The translations under genes and the position numbers were made by a program. DNA of 64,000 bases from Haliotis asinina. Lineage: Eukaryota; Mollusca; Gastropoda; Lepetellida; Haliotidae. The stretch spans positions 36,667,253-36,731,252 of the forward strand of contig NC_090290.1 in the NCBI RefSeq assembly GCF_037392515.1, in the 5' to 3' direction. The notes beneath the pieces are model-generated. The model saw only the letters and a list, made by a program, of their open reading frames with translations. It had not been told where the DNA came from and ran no database searches. Of the stretch, positions 38,200 through 48,399 are shown piece by piece (positions within the stretch are counted from its first letter, which is position 1; every line of letters starts with the position of its first letter).

Positions 38200-38346
38200 C
38201 TTATCTACAACAAGATTTGGTTTTTGTGACAGATGTTCATTGACCTCAACCAGCATTCCTCTGATGCAGCTATATACAGTGTACTCCGACCCATCATCAC
38301 ATGTGATTTTACACAGTGGCGAGTTGGCTTTCAAAATCTGGGCCCC
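38200..38346 (-). CDS. abitram: Abitram, exon 4
   Basis: 49 codons on the - strand. The translation starts GAQILKANSPLCKI and continues TCDDGSEYTVYSCIRG, then LVEVNEHLSQKPN and LVVDK. This aligns without gaps to human ABITRAM (GAQFL..APLCKIYCSDGEEYTV.SCVRG.L.EVNE). The acceptor is CCATTTCAG (exon starts at 38346) and the donor GTAAGT (last base 38200); both junctions are phase 0. Abitram is a small nuclear-speckle and actin-associated protein with a lipoyl/GcvH-like fold. In mammals it is reported to modulate transcription and neuronal filopodia; any molluscan role is inferred. Upstream in-frame ATGs near 38400 are in the intron. Confidence 0.92.
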
Positions 38347-38958
38347 CTGAAATGGAGTATCTTCATGAAGCCTTCGATCCATGTTCCTTTGTAAACTCAT
38401 CATCAATATTGTATGCAGATAACCATCCCAACAATATCACACAAAAGATGTCAGTAAACAAAGCACATCCCACTTTCAAACTGATCAATCGGAGTGTAGC
38501 TTACCAAATGTAGGAGATAAGTATCAGAATATGTTTTCTTTTCATGCACAGTTCAGTTAATGTTTACAAAAGGTTCCACGGAAGTCACCTTGCTATGGGA
38601 TGTCTGTAGTTTCTTAGAGTACATTAGCAAGCACCATTGATAATTTGATCCATAATGATTTTAAATTGAATGATTTTTATAAGATTGCTGCCATAAATAA
38701 ATTTTCTTTAGTATGATCCTGAAAATGAATCAGTTCCATGGCAAAACACATCAGTAGGAAAACTTGTCAAAATCAGTCCCTGTCTGTCAGAATATCCCAT
38801 AAAATAAAACACTGTGTAGCATACTAAGTGCTTGTCCTTTTCGGATGATTTGTAATCATCATTTCATTTGATTTTGCTTCATGAATGATTATTCATGATA
38901 CACGAGCACCCAGCATGAGATAAACAACATTTAGATAAATAATAAAAAGAAGACTCAC

Positions 38959-39088
38959 TCTTTTTGATTTTCCAGTTACTTTGTTGTCAAGTCTGTCAAG
39001 GTTGTCATTTACTTTAAAGTTGACAGATGTGACGGTTTTCTTTTGGGCAACAACAGGATGAGATTGTGCTAATGTGATGATGCAGATT
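38959..39088 (-). CDS. abitram: Abitram, exon 3
   Basis: 130 bp on the - strand after acceptor CTTTTTCAG, ending before donor GTGAGT. It completes a split Arg codon and encodes ICIITLAQSHPVV, then KKTVTSVNFKVNDNLDRL and DNKVTGKSKR. This matches RICVITLAESHPV..LQNKVSGKFKR of the human protein. It is entered in phase 2 and left in phase 0, agreeing with both neighbours. Confidence 0.9.
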
Positions 39089-40139
39089 CTGAAAAAGAAA
39101 GATGAATGTACATATACACGCTATGTTATTGTGTATAGTGTGTATTTAAAGTTCTGTGCACCAATAAATGGCATCTTATGTACCAGCTAGGAACTACATT
39201 ATGACACTTTAATATAATCTATGTATTCATTCCTGACAGGTTTCAGTTTAAAAGTCACATGCAACCTAAACTACAATTTTGCAGATTCTGATACCTTTTG
39301 GTATGGACTTACAGAAACAAATCATCAAATATTCAAATTCAGTTTATAAAGTTGAAAAATAACATAATGCAAAAAAAAACACGAAAAAGTTTCCATTACA
39401 CTTGAGTGCACACCCACTCACTCTGACCGGGTTCGGTCTCCCTGGTGCTTCATTTCGAGGGAAGTAAACCAAAGTACAAAGTATTGCACTTTTGATTCGG
39501 GATTGCAGGCTTATAATTTTGTTTATTTGCTATTTCACAATTACCAATGTATATTATATGTCATGAATAAGTGACAATTGTGTTTTAGTTATGTTTGTTT
39601 TTTTTTTCATTGTATCTGACCTTTAGGAAGCACAATTTATGGCTGTCAATTCTTTATTGTGAATCACAATAACGAAGTTGACATGCACAATCTTGCTTTT
39701 TATATGCATGCCACTTCTAAATGTCCTTCAAAGATTAGATTTCAGGTTAGTTAACACACATTTCTTAATAACAGTCATTATGAAAGTGCTTTAGCTTTGG
39801 TACAGTAACCTGGGCAAAATGAATTGAAAGTAGAAAATCATGGTTTGGTTGGATTGCATTAAATACCATTTTAAACTACATTCCATTTATATCAGAACCC
39901 GTCAGGTTGGTTTGGGAGGAATGCCCTAAACAATGCAAGTGTAAGATGTTTACAACAAGAAAATGGTAATGTCAAACCACGAAACATAATCACTGGGAAC
40001 TAAAACTTGAATCTTATGTTTCTTGTACATTCAAGGCAGTACCCAGCATAGTAAACTGACTGAACCACCCTTGCCCCTATTGAAACCTGACAGTTTCGCA
40101 GATAAGTTCAAAAGCGATGACCAGAAGAAAGAGCATTAC
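39089..40139 (-). other. Abitram intron 2
   Basis: Begins GTAATG after exon 2 and ends CTTTTTCAG. AT-rich DNA with no recognised feature. Confidence 0.8.
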
Positions 40140-40191
40140 CTGTTTGAATGGGACAGTACACAGTGGTCTTCTCTCTGCCTCCCCTTCACAT
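40140..40191 (-). CDS. abitram: Abitram, exon 2 (52 bp)
   Basis: Small exon between acceptor TGTATTATAG and donor GTAATG on the - strand. It encodes VKGRQREDHCVLSHSNR after completing a split codon, matching VKGKFCEDHCILQHSNR of human Abitram. It is entered in phase 1 and left in phase 2. It is too short to appear as a free-standing reading frame. Confidence 0.87.
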
Positions 40192-41021
40192 CTATAATAC
40201 AAGGAACCAAAAACAGAGGTATACATAAAAGCTGGGCAAAAGAAAGGTACTACCTGGTACTTAGGTAGAGTCAGGCCCATCCTACACATCTTGTAAATGT
40301 TCTACATATCTTCAACAACAAGAGTCTTTCCTAGATATCCTGTTTGATATTGACAGAAACAAATATAATGCAAATGAACTTGAATTTTCACACTGAGGAT
40401 GGTTTTACATGGCACGTAGCAGTATTCCACCAGTATCATGGACAAGGAAACTTTGCACATTTACATTACTAACTCATCACACAGCTAATCTGTGGAACAT
40501 TCCTCCAGAAAAATCCCATTGAATTCAAACATGTGTTTAAGCCATCAAATATTCACAGATATTCTTGGTTACCAGAACCAAATATTAACAAATATTTATG
40601 CTTTTTTGAAGGGTGTGTCTTGTTCCAATGTGAGATACCCTAAATGGAACAAGTACTGGGTTTGCAGTATTGTAACTCATGTTAATTTGTCAAGGCTGCA
40701 CTCAGCTATATCTATTACATACCAAATTTGAGTGGCAGGAGTTAAATGGTTATTGTTGGGACAACTTAGCACTATTAACATGGGTGTTCCATATTGTGCA
40801 TCAATCACTTAACTATAATACTGTATTCATGAATGATTATTCGTATTCATTACCCATATTCATGATACATATTATATTCGCCACATAGTGCATTCGTTGC
40901 AGCCCTAATATTTGGGTGCAGGCTAAAACGTCACCACAGCAAAACGGCACCTGGCGAAAACGTCACCGTTTGGACAGAACGGATCCTTCCCTTGGTAAAA
41001 ACGTCACCAAATACAATTTTA

Positions 41022-41255
41022 AAAAGGATGAACATTGATATGATGACTTTATTGTATTGGGAACTTTGGATAAACATTTAGTGTTTCGTAAATAGACTTT
41101 GTGAAATAAAAACATATATATTAGGTAAGTAGACGTTATTGGATTGTGAACTTTGGATGAACGTTGATATGATCACTTTAGTGTTTCGTAAATAGACTTT
41201 GTGAAAACATATATATTACCTAAATATAAATAAAAAATATATCAGGAATATATCA
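41022..41255. repeat. Two-copy internal repeat of the TIR element
   Basis: GAACTTTGGAT.AACATTTAGT/ACGTTGATATGATCACTTTAGT and TGTTTCGTAAATAGACTTTG, followed by AAAACATATATATTA, occur twice about 110 bp apart. Confidence 0.75.
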
Positions 41256-41309
41256 GGTAAGTATGCCTATCAACATTCAACACTAACACTCACCAATACT
41301 GCAAGCACT

Positions 41310-41610
41310 GGAAAGTGTTTCCCAAGCTGCTTGCATTATGCTTAGATAATAAATGCGTCTACTCTGCCGACAATGATTGGAAAGTGCTTCTCATACCCAA
41401 GTTGCTTGCATTATGTTTAGATAATAAATGCGTCTGCTCTGTCGACAATGATTGGAAAGTGTTTCTCATACCCAAGCTGCTTGCATTATGTTTAGATAAT
41501 AAATACGTCTATTCTGCCGACAATGATTGGAAAGTGCTTCTCATACCCAAGCTGCGTGTAGTATGTTTAGATAATAAATGTGTCTACTCTGCCGACAATG
41601 TTTGGAAAGT
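41310..41610 (+). repeat. 75-bp (25-codon) tandem repeat inside the TIR element
   Basis: Units starting TTGCATTATG (fourth copy GTGTAGTATG) at 41331, 41406, 41481 and 41556, exactly 75 bp apart. The unit is divisible by three and stays open, so the + frame 41315-41641 encodes about four copies of a 25-residue block reading LLALCLDNKCVYSADNDWKV plus LLIPK. It could be translated or be an artefact; no known domain is recognised. Confidence 0.85.
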
Positions 41611-41678
41611 AAAAACATCGCACCCTTCATACTGTATTTAAAACACAGACATGTACCCAATACACATCATTCATCACA

Positions 41679-41912
41679 ATGTTTCACCACTGTGTTGTAT
41701 GCGATAAGACTGTCCGAAGAAATAAACATGCTGTGTCTTGCGACCAGTGTGAGTTATGGACTCAAAGAGTTTGTGGCACCGGTATATCTGCATCACGCTA
41801 CTGTGAGATATGCGCAAATGAAGAAGATTTTTCCTATGTATGTGTTCGGTGTGAAGGGAATTCCTTTGACAACATGCTGGACACCGTCAACTTCCATCTA
41901 AGTCTGGAATAA
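41679..41912 (+). pseudogene. Cys-rich PHD-like frame of the TIR element
   Basis: A 77-codon frame starting MFHHCVVCDKTVRRNKHAVS. Cysteines fall at residues 5, 8, 21, 24, 32, 42, 45, 55 and 58 with Trp27 between pairs, a zinc-binding PHD/treble-clef-like spacing. Such N-terminal fingers precede MULE-type transposases in molluscan elements (recollection, not verified). A second frame further right ends DGDLSLSQLLTRCAAIHGPI before a TGA near 42174 and may be the element's C-terminal remnant. No transposase core lies between them. Confidence 0.45.
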
Positions 41913-42813
41913 ACTGCCTAGTCAAATCCCCCAGAAGAAGAAGCTATGGATCTGGACGCCGAAGTAAGGGCTATTGATATATCTAACATAATATATCATC
42001 AGCGTCACTGCCACCTCCAGACGACCATGATGACCGTGAACGAACTACGATTGAAACCACCATACTCGATCCCCCTACAGCTGATATTCCACTGTGGAAC
42101 CAGTTCAAGGATGGTGATCTCTCCTTGTCCCAACTCCTGACGAGATGTGCGGCAATTCATGGGCCCATCCACTGAGTTAAAATGCTTGATAACTTGAAAT
42201 AAACATTTAAACATTACAAACAATTAAACCATAAAAGTCAACATAATAATAAAGTCAATAAAGTTAATATAACAATGTTTGATATATGGTGACGTCTTAG
42301 CCCTTTAATCAGTAGCCGTTTTCGCCAATTTGGTGCCGTTTTCACCAAACGATTTTGGTGCCGTTCTGCTGTGGTGCCGTTTTAGCTATAACCCTAATAT
42401 TTACATAGCTTCTTAGTTTGGTTGTTGTTGTTTATTGCCATACGCATCACTATAAATGCCATATGGCAACTGTCTAATAAGAGACAATCAAACCAATTCA
42501 GCAAGTCTTAGCACCCTTTCTCTATACCCATGTTACTTAATGTAAACTGCATAACACATAGTAAACTACAAGCAGTCAATCGATGAATCCCACCTATTAA
42601 TGCCAATTCTCCGTCTAAGCATTGGCTACTACACAACAGACATTGCTTAATCATATTTGATTTCTTGAATAAATGTTAATAACAGTAATAGTAAGAGGTG
42701 AGCAGTGCACATGTAGTATTATTACGATTTTACAGTTATCACTGGTTTGATGTAAGTGATGAGTTACCTCCCTTCTAATCACAAGTATATTAAATTTTAC
42801 ATGTACAACGTAC

Positions 42814-42925
42814 TAATTTTAAACCGTTGTTCAAAATATCTTTCCACAACAGAAGGGGGTCTCTCGGATCCTTGAGCTTCGTCTTCTTCAACTTCCATCT
42901 TCGCATTTGGCTCACTACTGTTCAT
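42814..42925 (-). CDS. abitram: Abitram, exon 1 with start codon
   Basis: 112 bp on the - strand from ATG (42925-42923) to donor GTACGT. It encodes MNSSEPNAKMEVEEDEAQGS, then ERPPSVVERYFEQRFKI plus one base. Joined to exon 2 this gives RYFEQRFKINVKG, aligning without gaps to human RYFTRWYKPDVKG. The acidic N-terminal tail is also typical of the family. A GT closer to the Arg codon would break the frame, so the GTACGT donor is preferred. The five exons total about 190 residues; human has 181. Confidence 0.82.
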
Positions 42926-43653
42926 TTCGATCTGTAGAAAGAGGTTTACCTCTATTCCGGAAGTCAATACTTTTTTAACTTTGTATTAAAGAAGACAAGC
43001 AGGGGGGTAACTCCTTCCTGCTTCAAACTTTCTCGCAGATATACAACGGAGACGTGAAACGCCTATATGAATAACACCTTACTCACGTTAGTCGTCTTTA
43101 CGGTCAAATGTGAATATTGTGCGAGAATTTCACAGACATGTTAGACTGCCTACTGTACAGTAGATCCACATTTAAGCGATATATTTTGAATTTTGAAGTT
43201 GAAGAAGATCGATGGACATATGGCATGCCCTCTAGCCTCCAAGGGTTTAATACGTCTTTAATAGTATTCAATATTGAGTATCAGCTATGCGATATACATT
43301 ATATGTCTGACACAGATATACCGATATACTTACAACAATCAAAAAAGCAGAACTATTTTTGAGAATGAGGACGTTGGAAATAATAGAACGGCCAAAGTTT
43401 TCCAGGAATGGTTTAGCGAGCAAAATGTTATCCTCTATAGGTCATTCAGCAGCTCGGGAACGAGAGGGTCACTATCAATGAACAATCTAAAAATTCAAGA
43501 CACTACGTAAGTTTGATATATGAAACGTTCTTAGTCTCTTTAATGCATGTATGAAAAAGAGCCTTTAGTCTGGTAGGTCTGGTAAATTATTGAATGTTAT
43601 TCTTTTCAGTTGATTTTCTGTAATCAGTGCTTGTGGGACAAACCTGTAGACTA
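42926..43653. other. Abitram 5' flank
   Basis: No exon recognised. Frames at 43117-43362 and 43274-43510 (+) look like non-coding DNA or a decayed element; the second contains AKVFQEWFSEQNV, vaguely transposase- or integrase-like. GGTAACTCC-type motifs occur at about 43006. Confidence 0.4.
42957..42964 (+). promoter_or_regulatory. Candidate ETS site of the Abitram promoter
   Basis: CCGGAAGT lies 32 bp upstream of the Abitram ATG. This is the ETS/GABP motif typical of TATA-less housekeeping promoters. It rests on the motif match alone. Confidence 0.3.
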
Positions 43654-44950
43654 TAGTCTGGTTCATAATTATTGAGAATATTTCTTCTTAGTTTGAGCTA
43701 TCCTAACACCTCAACTGATTCACTGATACTTAAAACTAAGTAATGGTATAAGGGAGGTAACTCATCTTGGCCTACTGAGTATAGTACAATTAGAGTTACC
43801 TCCCCTGAATTTGTAGCAGACGTCATTTTCCTCAGCACTGTCAACAATGTCTGCTGAAGATAAAAGATGGTTGATTTTTGAGTTGTGTAATCAAGGAATT
43901 GATGATGTAAATACATTGGCAGAGAGAACAGGAACTCCTCTTTCTACTGTGTATAGGATTAGGAAGAATTTTAAAGAGGGAAAGGATTTGGGGCACCAGA
44001 AAGGAGCAGGGAGACCCAGAAAATTGGACTTCTCAGAACGCGTCCGGTTAGGAATTTTAGCGTCTAAAAAGCAAAGGTCAAGCATCTCCAACATCAGGTA
44101 TGAAAAGATAGAAAGGGGATCAACTGTTGTATCAAAATCTACAGTTAGAAGAAATTTGATTGATCTTGGATGGGAGAAAAAGACTGGAATTCCTTCTCCT
44201 CTCATGAAACAAGAACAGAAAGACAGGCGTGTTGAGTGGTGTTTGGCACATGAATACTTTGACTGGGAAAATGTGATTTTTACTGATGAAAGCTCAATAT
44301 GGGTATATCCCAATAATGTGAAAATATGGACAAAGTCTGCGTCAGCACCGTTGTATCGACGACCTAAATACAGCCCAAAGTTTCATGTATGGGGAGGGAT
44401 ATCCTTATTAGGAACGACCCCGCTGTGTGTGTTTGAGGGAAATCTGACAAGTCAACGCTACACTAACATATTAGATAATTTTCTCCTTCCAAGTGCACAT
44501 GTCTTTTATGGAAATGACTGGATTTTGCAGCAAGATAATGATCCTAAACACACCGCAAAACATGCCAAGCAGTGGTTTCAGGAGAAAAATGTGACTGCAT
44601 TACCATTTCCTGCCTATAGTCCTGACTTAAATCCCATTGAGAACATTTGGGGGATGATGCAGGAATGTGTGAATCAAAAGGGGTTGACAAAAAATGAAGA
44701 CATGAAGAGAGAAGTGGTCCGATACTGAGACAGCATAACTCACGAGACACTAACCTCTCTGATAGGAAGTATGCCTACCCGTCTTAGACTGTGCCGTGAA
44801 GCTCAAGGAGACTTGATAAAATATTAAATTGTTACCTACACAACATGAAAAGGTCAGTTCACTTTCACAATACATTCAATTTTATCTGATTTGTTTTCGT
44901 TTAATAATATGAAATGCTTTAGCTATTCTCAATAATTTTGAACCATACTG
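43654..44950 (+). mobile_element. Tc1/mariner transposon, nearly intact
   Basis: A 1297-bp element with about 27-bp terminal inverted repeats: left TAGTCTGGTTCATAATTATT with GAGAATA following, and the right end the inverted CAGTATGGTTCAAAATTATT with GAGAATA. TA dinucleotides flank it at 43652-43653 and 44951-44952, the usual Tc1/mariner target duplication. Subterminal inverted GGGAGGTAACTC (43752-43763) and GAGTTACCTCCC (43793-43804) precede the transposase. The two ends differ at only a few positions, so the insertion looks young. Confidence 0.93.
43847..44827 (+). pseudogene. Tc1/mariner DD34E transposase with one in-frame stop
   Basis: The frame starts MSAEDKRWLIFELCNQ and stays open for 293 codons to a TGA at 44726-44728. 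It then continues in the same frame for 32 more codons (DSITHETLTSLIGSMPTRLR onward) to TAA at 44825-44827, giving a 326-codon family-typical length. The order is a helix-turn-helix at about residues 10-45, a GRPRK linker at 55-59, a second helix-turn-helix at about 92-109 (VVSKSTVRRNLIDLGW), and the DDE catalytic triad D147 (FTDESS), D230 (QQDNDPKH) and E265 (SPDLNPIENIW). There are 34 residues between the last two, so it is a DD34E enzyme. The stop sits where relatives usually have Trp, which fits a single TGG to TGA change. It removes only the C-terminal 33 residues, and the catalytic residues are intact. Confidence 0.93.
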
Positions 44951-45034
44951 TATATATACGTCTTGAGCTATGACTTGATATATCATCTATTTCTTTTTGC
45001 TCCACCATACAAGAGTAACCTAATTCAGAGTGTG

Positions 45035-45560
45035 CTTGTTTTTTTCTGGTCGGCATAATGAACTTTCATCAGACAAGATGTTATTCAAGTTGAAATTCTG
45101 TTGTTCAAATCCCCAGTAAAAATGTCGTTCTTGCTGCTCTGGGCTTAAGTGATGGAATACCCCGTAATTTCTGCTAAATCAAAGCGTTCGTGTTTCTTTA
45201 GAAACATCAACTCAGTGTAATCTTGTCATGTACGCTCGTGTGTCATTTGTAAGACGCCAAAATTGACAGATTGTCTTTATATGAGACAAGTAGATTGTTT
45301 TGGCCTACCTTCTGCCTTTTGTGTTCAGTTCTATTACTGCTAGTCCGATTTCTTCAAAGTGGTTTTCAGAAATAATCCGTGTTTTATCCGAACCCAGCCG
45401 AAGCAGCCATTTCAACAGTTGTCTTGAGTGTCGTCTGCTGACGTGTGAGGAGACAACTCTGGTCATACCTTACAAATATTATTCGCAGAATTTACTCCCC
45501 TGAAAGAAGATAAGTGACTTCTCCATACACCTGCAATTTAATATGGCACATACTGATGGT
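45035..45560 (-). pseudogene. Decayed Tc1/mariner-type transposase fragment
   Basis: Read on the - strand around 45030-45145 the translation is HHLSPEQQERHFYWGFEQQN, then FNLNNILSDESSLCRPEKNK. This resembles the region around the first catalytic Asp of Tc1 transposases (..DVLFTDESSF..). Further right on the same strand the frame is broken by stops. It is not part of the adjacent 43654-44950 element, which ends at 44950. The boundaries are approximate, and the assignment rests on one motif. Confidence 0.4.
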
Positions 45561-46059
45561 CAACATGGCTTGAAAACTCAGTCTAAATGGGATGCGGTTG
45601 TTCTTTTTGGACATTTATGGAGATTTCAGTTTCAGCACACGCGACACTCGAGTCTAAAGGAGCCGAAGTTCACAGCACGTACGATTTCTGTACAAACGGC
45701 GAACGCTGATTTCACGAGATCAGCTGTCAAACAAATCGCTTCTGCACTCATCGATTGCCGTCTGTTAAAATATCCCACATCCCAATAGAAACGTCCCCTC
45801 GGGCTCCTCTTAATCTTTGTGGTCATGACAATGTGGCACAGATTTACTTTTATTCTTTTTCTGTTTTTCATAGAACTTATAAGTATAGCTTTAGGTTTAT
45901 GATATATCATCTTGGGGCCCTATAAAGAGGATCGGTGTTTCCTAGGTGATTCAGTCATTCGGGACTCAACAAATACTAGTAGATGTCAAGCTTACGATCA
46001 CAAAACATACGCAACTAAAGGCATGCTGTGGTAACCAAACAGTTCACAGAAAATGAATA
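45561..46059. other. Intergenic, nothing recognised
   Basis: Open frames at 45543-45788 (+) and 45632-45910 (-) overlap antisense and show no recognisable motif. Confidence 0.5.
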
Positions 46060-46265
46060 TATGTGTGAAATAACCACTGGCCCACTAGTTCCTGGCTAGT
46101 AAAACTCCAGTCGGCCCGTAAATCTGGCTAGTGAATTTTCATGGAGTAAATTTGTAAACATATCACTCTCTCCTATGTGTTACATGTGAAATTTACTTTT
46201 AACCCATGCAAGATTATGGCCTGATGAACATGTTCACCACATTAGCAGCCTAATGGTAAAACACG
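46060..46265 (+). repeat. Dispersed repeat family C
   Basis: CACTGGCCCACTAGTTCCTG, GGCTAGTGAATTTTCATGG, ATATCACTCTCTC, AGATTATGGCCTGATGAACA and TGTTCACCACATTAGCAGCC occur in the same order in 61172-61400. It is a long non-coding repeat of unknown type. Confidence 0.7.
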
Positions 46266-46582
46266 CGTCATGCGGTCAATATCTTATTCTCTTGTTTTTG
46301 TAATCGTTTGCTTAATTTTTGCAAATTTCCGGATAGTGATATACTCATTTCAGAGACTAGTTGTTAGTCTATATAATACACACGGCATTTGAACTGTCAT
46401 TTTTCTTACTGGTTGTTTTCTGGCCACATTTCATTCTTAAAACCACCGAAATAATGGTACATTGACCATTTAAATATACATTTCAGGACGTTGTGTTTGT
46501 TCTTATTTGTGTTTTAGGGAGTTGTTTTAAAAGTTAGGCGTGTTTTGTCGTAACGGTTATACATTTCAAGAACCCAGACTAA

Positions 46583-46853
46583 GTGAGTGACGAGTGAGTT
46601 TAGCTTTACGCCGCACCCAGAAATATTCCAGCTAATTGGCGGCGGTCTGTAAATAATCGAGTCTGGACCAGACAATCCAGTGACCTACAACATTAACATC
46701 AATCTGCGTAAATGGGAACCGATGACATGTGTCAACCAAGTCAGCGAGCCTGACCACCCGATCCGTTAGTCGCCTCTTACGACAAGCATAGTCTCCTTTT
46801 ATGGCAAGCATGGGTTGCTGAAGGCTTATTCTACCCCGGGACCTTCACGGGTC
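46583..46853 (-). mobile_element. SINE-A, full length
   Basis: Complete reverse-orientation copy from GTGAGTGACGAGTGAGTTTA to GGACCTTCACGGGTC. No unambiguous TSD seen. Confidence 0.93.
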
Positions 46854-48189
46854 CACTATTCAGGCCACTACATCGCCAGTATCAGGTCACTGTTAGACTA
46901 GATGAAGACTATTGAAATTGGTATTTCATGTACATCATTCAAATCAAAACAGCCAAAGGCCAACTGCTATGGTCAGGTGCACAGTGATCGTTCAAATGTG
47001 TTTATAATAATCCTCTTAACATAAAATAGATACAAGGCAACATATTTTACAATGTCAACATTAGTATTCTTGAGAAGATGTGTTAAAGAATGATACTATA
47101 AGGCTTTTTAACAAATTTTGTTATAAACCTCTCATTTAGTTGTTAATAAGCATCACATATGAACAGTACGTGGAATTCATCTTCAATATAGGTTAAACCT
47201 TTAGATTTAGATGATTCAAGTCAAAACGTTGAGTACAGAACAGTCTCGTTTACTGTTTACTGGGTTCCGTCCTTTTGCGCAACTTAGTGCGATAGCCAGT
47301 GCAGAACTTTTAAGACTGATTCGTTTGACTGGATGCATAAATGCTATATCAGTATGATTTGATACATCTAAGCACTTGTTTATTGCAACACTACGCTCCT
47401 TTTAATCCTTGCAAACACGTCATACAACGTGCTCTGTCGTACAGCGAACTTTGAGAAACTGAAACCTGGAAATCGTGGAAATGTCAAAACAAGGCTCTGC
47501 CGCTAGAAAATTTTGGCGGTCTGGTATTATATCTGTTTCGTTGTGAGTTAGAGAACTACACTGAATAAGCGAAAAAAACATAACAGGTGTAACCAGTGAG
47601 CCGGATGCATTGTGAATCATTTTACGACCTCATCAAACAGGGGCAGTCTGTGACGTCTTAGTTAAGGTATGCTGCTTACACTTCGCCATAAAACTTAGAA
47701 ATACGGTATTATTAAAGTTAATAATACTGTCTGTGATTTCATAGTAAAGGTTTGCTGCCTAATCCTCGAAATACGGTGTTATTAAAGATTAAAATTAAAA
47801 TTCGTTTTTAAATACCACTTTCTTACGAAACAAAGAATTGGAATTCAGTGTTACCAGAGTTTTTTGTGGTGTCTGTTTTTTTATGTTTTTTTTTTTTTTT
47901 TGTCATTGTCTGAAGAGGTTAATGAGATTCATGTTTCCGTATGCTTTCTTGAGTACGTAAATTTGGCGTTCAGTTACACTATTCTTCCACGATACGTGTT
48001 TTACAACGATGAGGCAAAACTAGTTAGTGGGGTAGTATAAAATGTGTCTCGATCTCAAATTATACACTTAAGTACGACGTGATAACACATGTACCCTCTG
48101 CATGATTATCCGATTGAACCGAAGGGTTAATTACAACTGGTTTTGTCAGAAATGATCATTGGAAGAACCCGGTTTTATAAGTACCGTAA
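46854..48189. other. Intergenic, short local duplication only
   Basis: A diverged two-copy repeat lies at about 47650-47800 (GAAATACGGTATTATTAAAG and GAAATACGGTGTTATTAAAG), along with a poly-T run near 47890. No gene is seen. Confidence 0.5.
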
Positions 48190-48356
48190 GGGGCGGTGGA
48201 GTAGCCTAGTTGGTAAAGTGTCAGTTTGTCACGCCAAAGACCCGGGTTCGATTCCCAGCATGGGTACAATGTGTGAAGCCTATTTCTTGTGTCCTCCACC
48301 ACTGCGATATTGTTGGAATATTGCTGAAAAGCGGCATGAAATTAAATTAAACTCAC
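48190..48356 (+). mobile_element. SINE-B, full length (reference copy)
   Basis: The tRNA-like head GGGGCGGTGGAGTAGCCTAG and TTGGTAAAGTG (A-box) is followed by CCCGGGTTCGATTCCCAGC (B-box). The body is TTTCTTGTGTCCTCCACCAC, then ATATTGTTGGAATATTGCTG and AAAAGCGGCATGAAATTAAA, and the tail ACTCAC. It is not a functional tRNA gene: no acceptor stem closes, and it continues into the SINE body. Confidence 0.93.
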
Positions 48357-48399
48357 TTGAAGCAGTTTGTGTGACAGCGTTAACGTTTGGTGTTGGAAG

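Larger units (their letters stand above)
40914..42391. mobile_element. MULE-like DNA transposon remnant with TIRs and 11-bp TSD
   Basis: A 1478-bp insertion bounded by identical CCCTAATATTT at 40903-40913 and 42392-42402. The ends are inverted: left GGCTAAAACGTCACCACAGC (and following AAAACGGCACC), right GGTGCCGTTCTGCTGTGGTG (and following CCGTTTTAGCT). Subterminal AAACGTCACC / GGTGCCGTTTT motifs recur several times at both ends. Inside are two AT-rich repeats of about 100 bp, a four-copy 75-bp repeat and a cysteine-rich open frame. No DDE transposase core is present, so the copy is non-autonomous or deleted. Long TSD plus TIRs plus a PHD-like frame suggest the Mutator/MULE superfamily by inference. 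It sits in Abitram intron 1. Confidence 0.75.
40192..42813 (-). other. Abitram intron 1
   Basis: Donor GTACGT below 42814 and acceptor TGTATTATAG at 40192. More than half of it is the TIR element 40914-42391; the remainder is AT-rich with no feature seen. Confidence 0.75.

Noticed and set aside
40023-40289. Frames of 81 and 70 codons over Abitram exon 2
   Set aside because: They run through intron sequence. Only 40140-40191 on the - strand matches the protein, in its own frame and with splice sites.
43274-43510. Frame with AKVFQEWFSEQNVILYRSFS, transposase- or integrase-like
   Set aside because: The similarity is short and vague, catalytic residues are not identifiable, and the frame is surrounded by stops. 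Not enough to call a gene.
48190-48270. Possible tRNA gene (A-box and B-box present), also at 13954, 49404 and 51401
   Set aside because: No closed acceptor stem, and each continues into a shared SINE body and tail; SINE-B heads.
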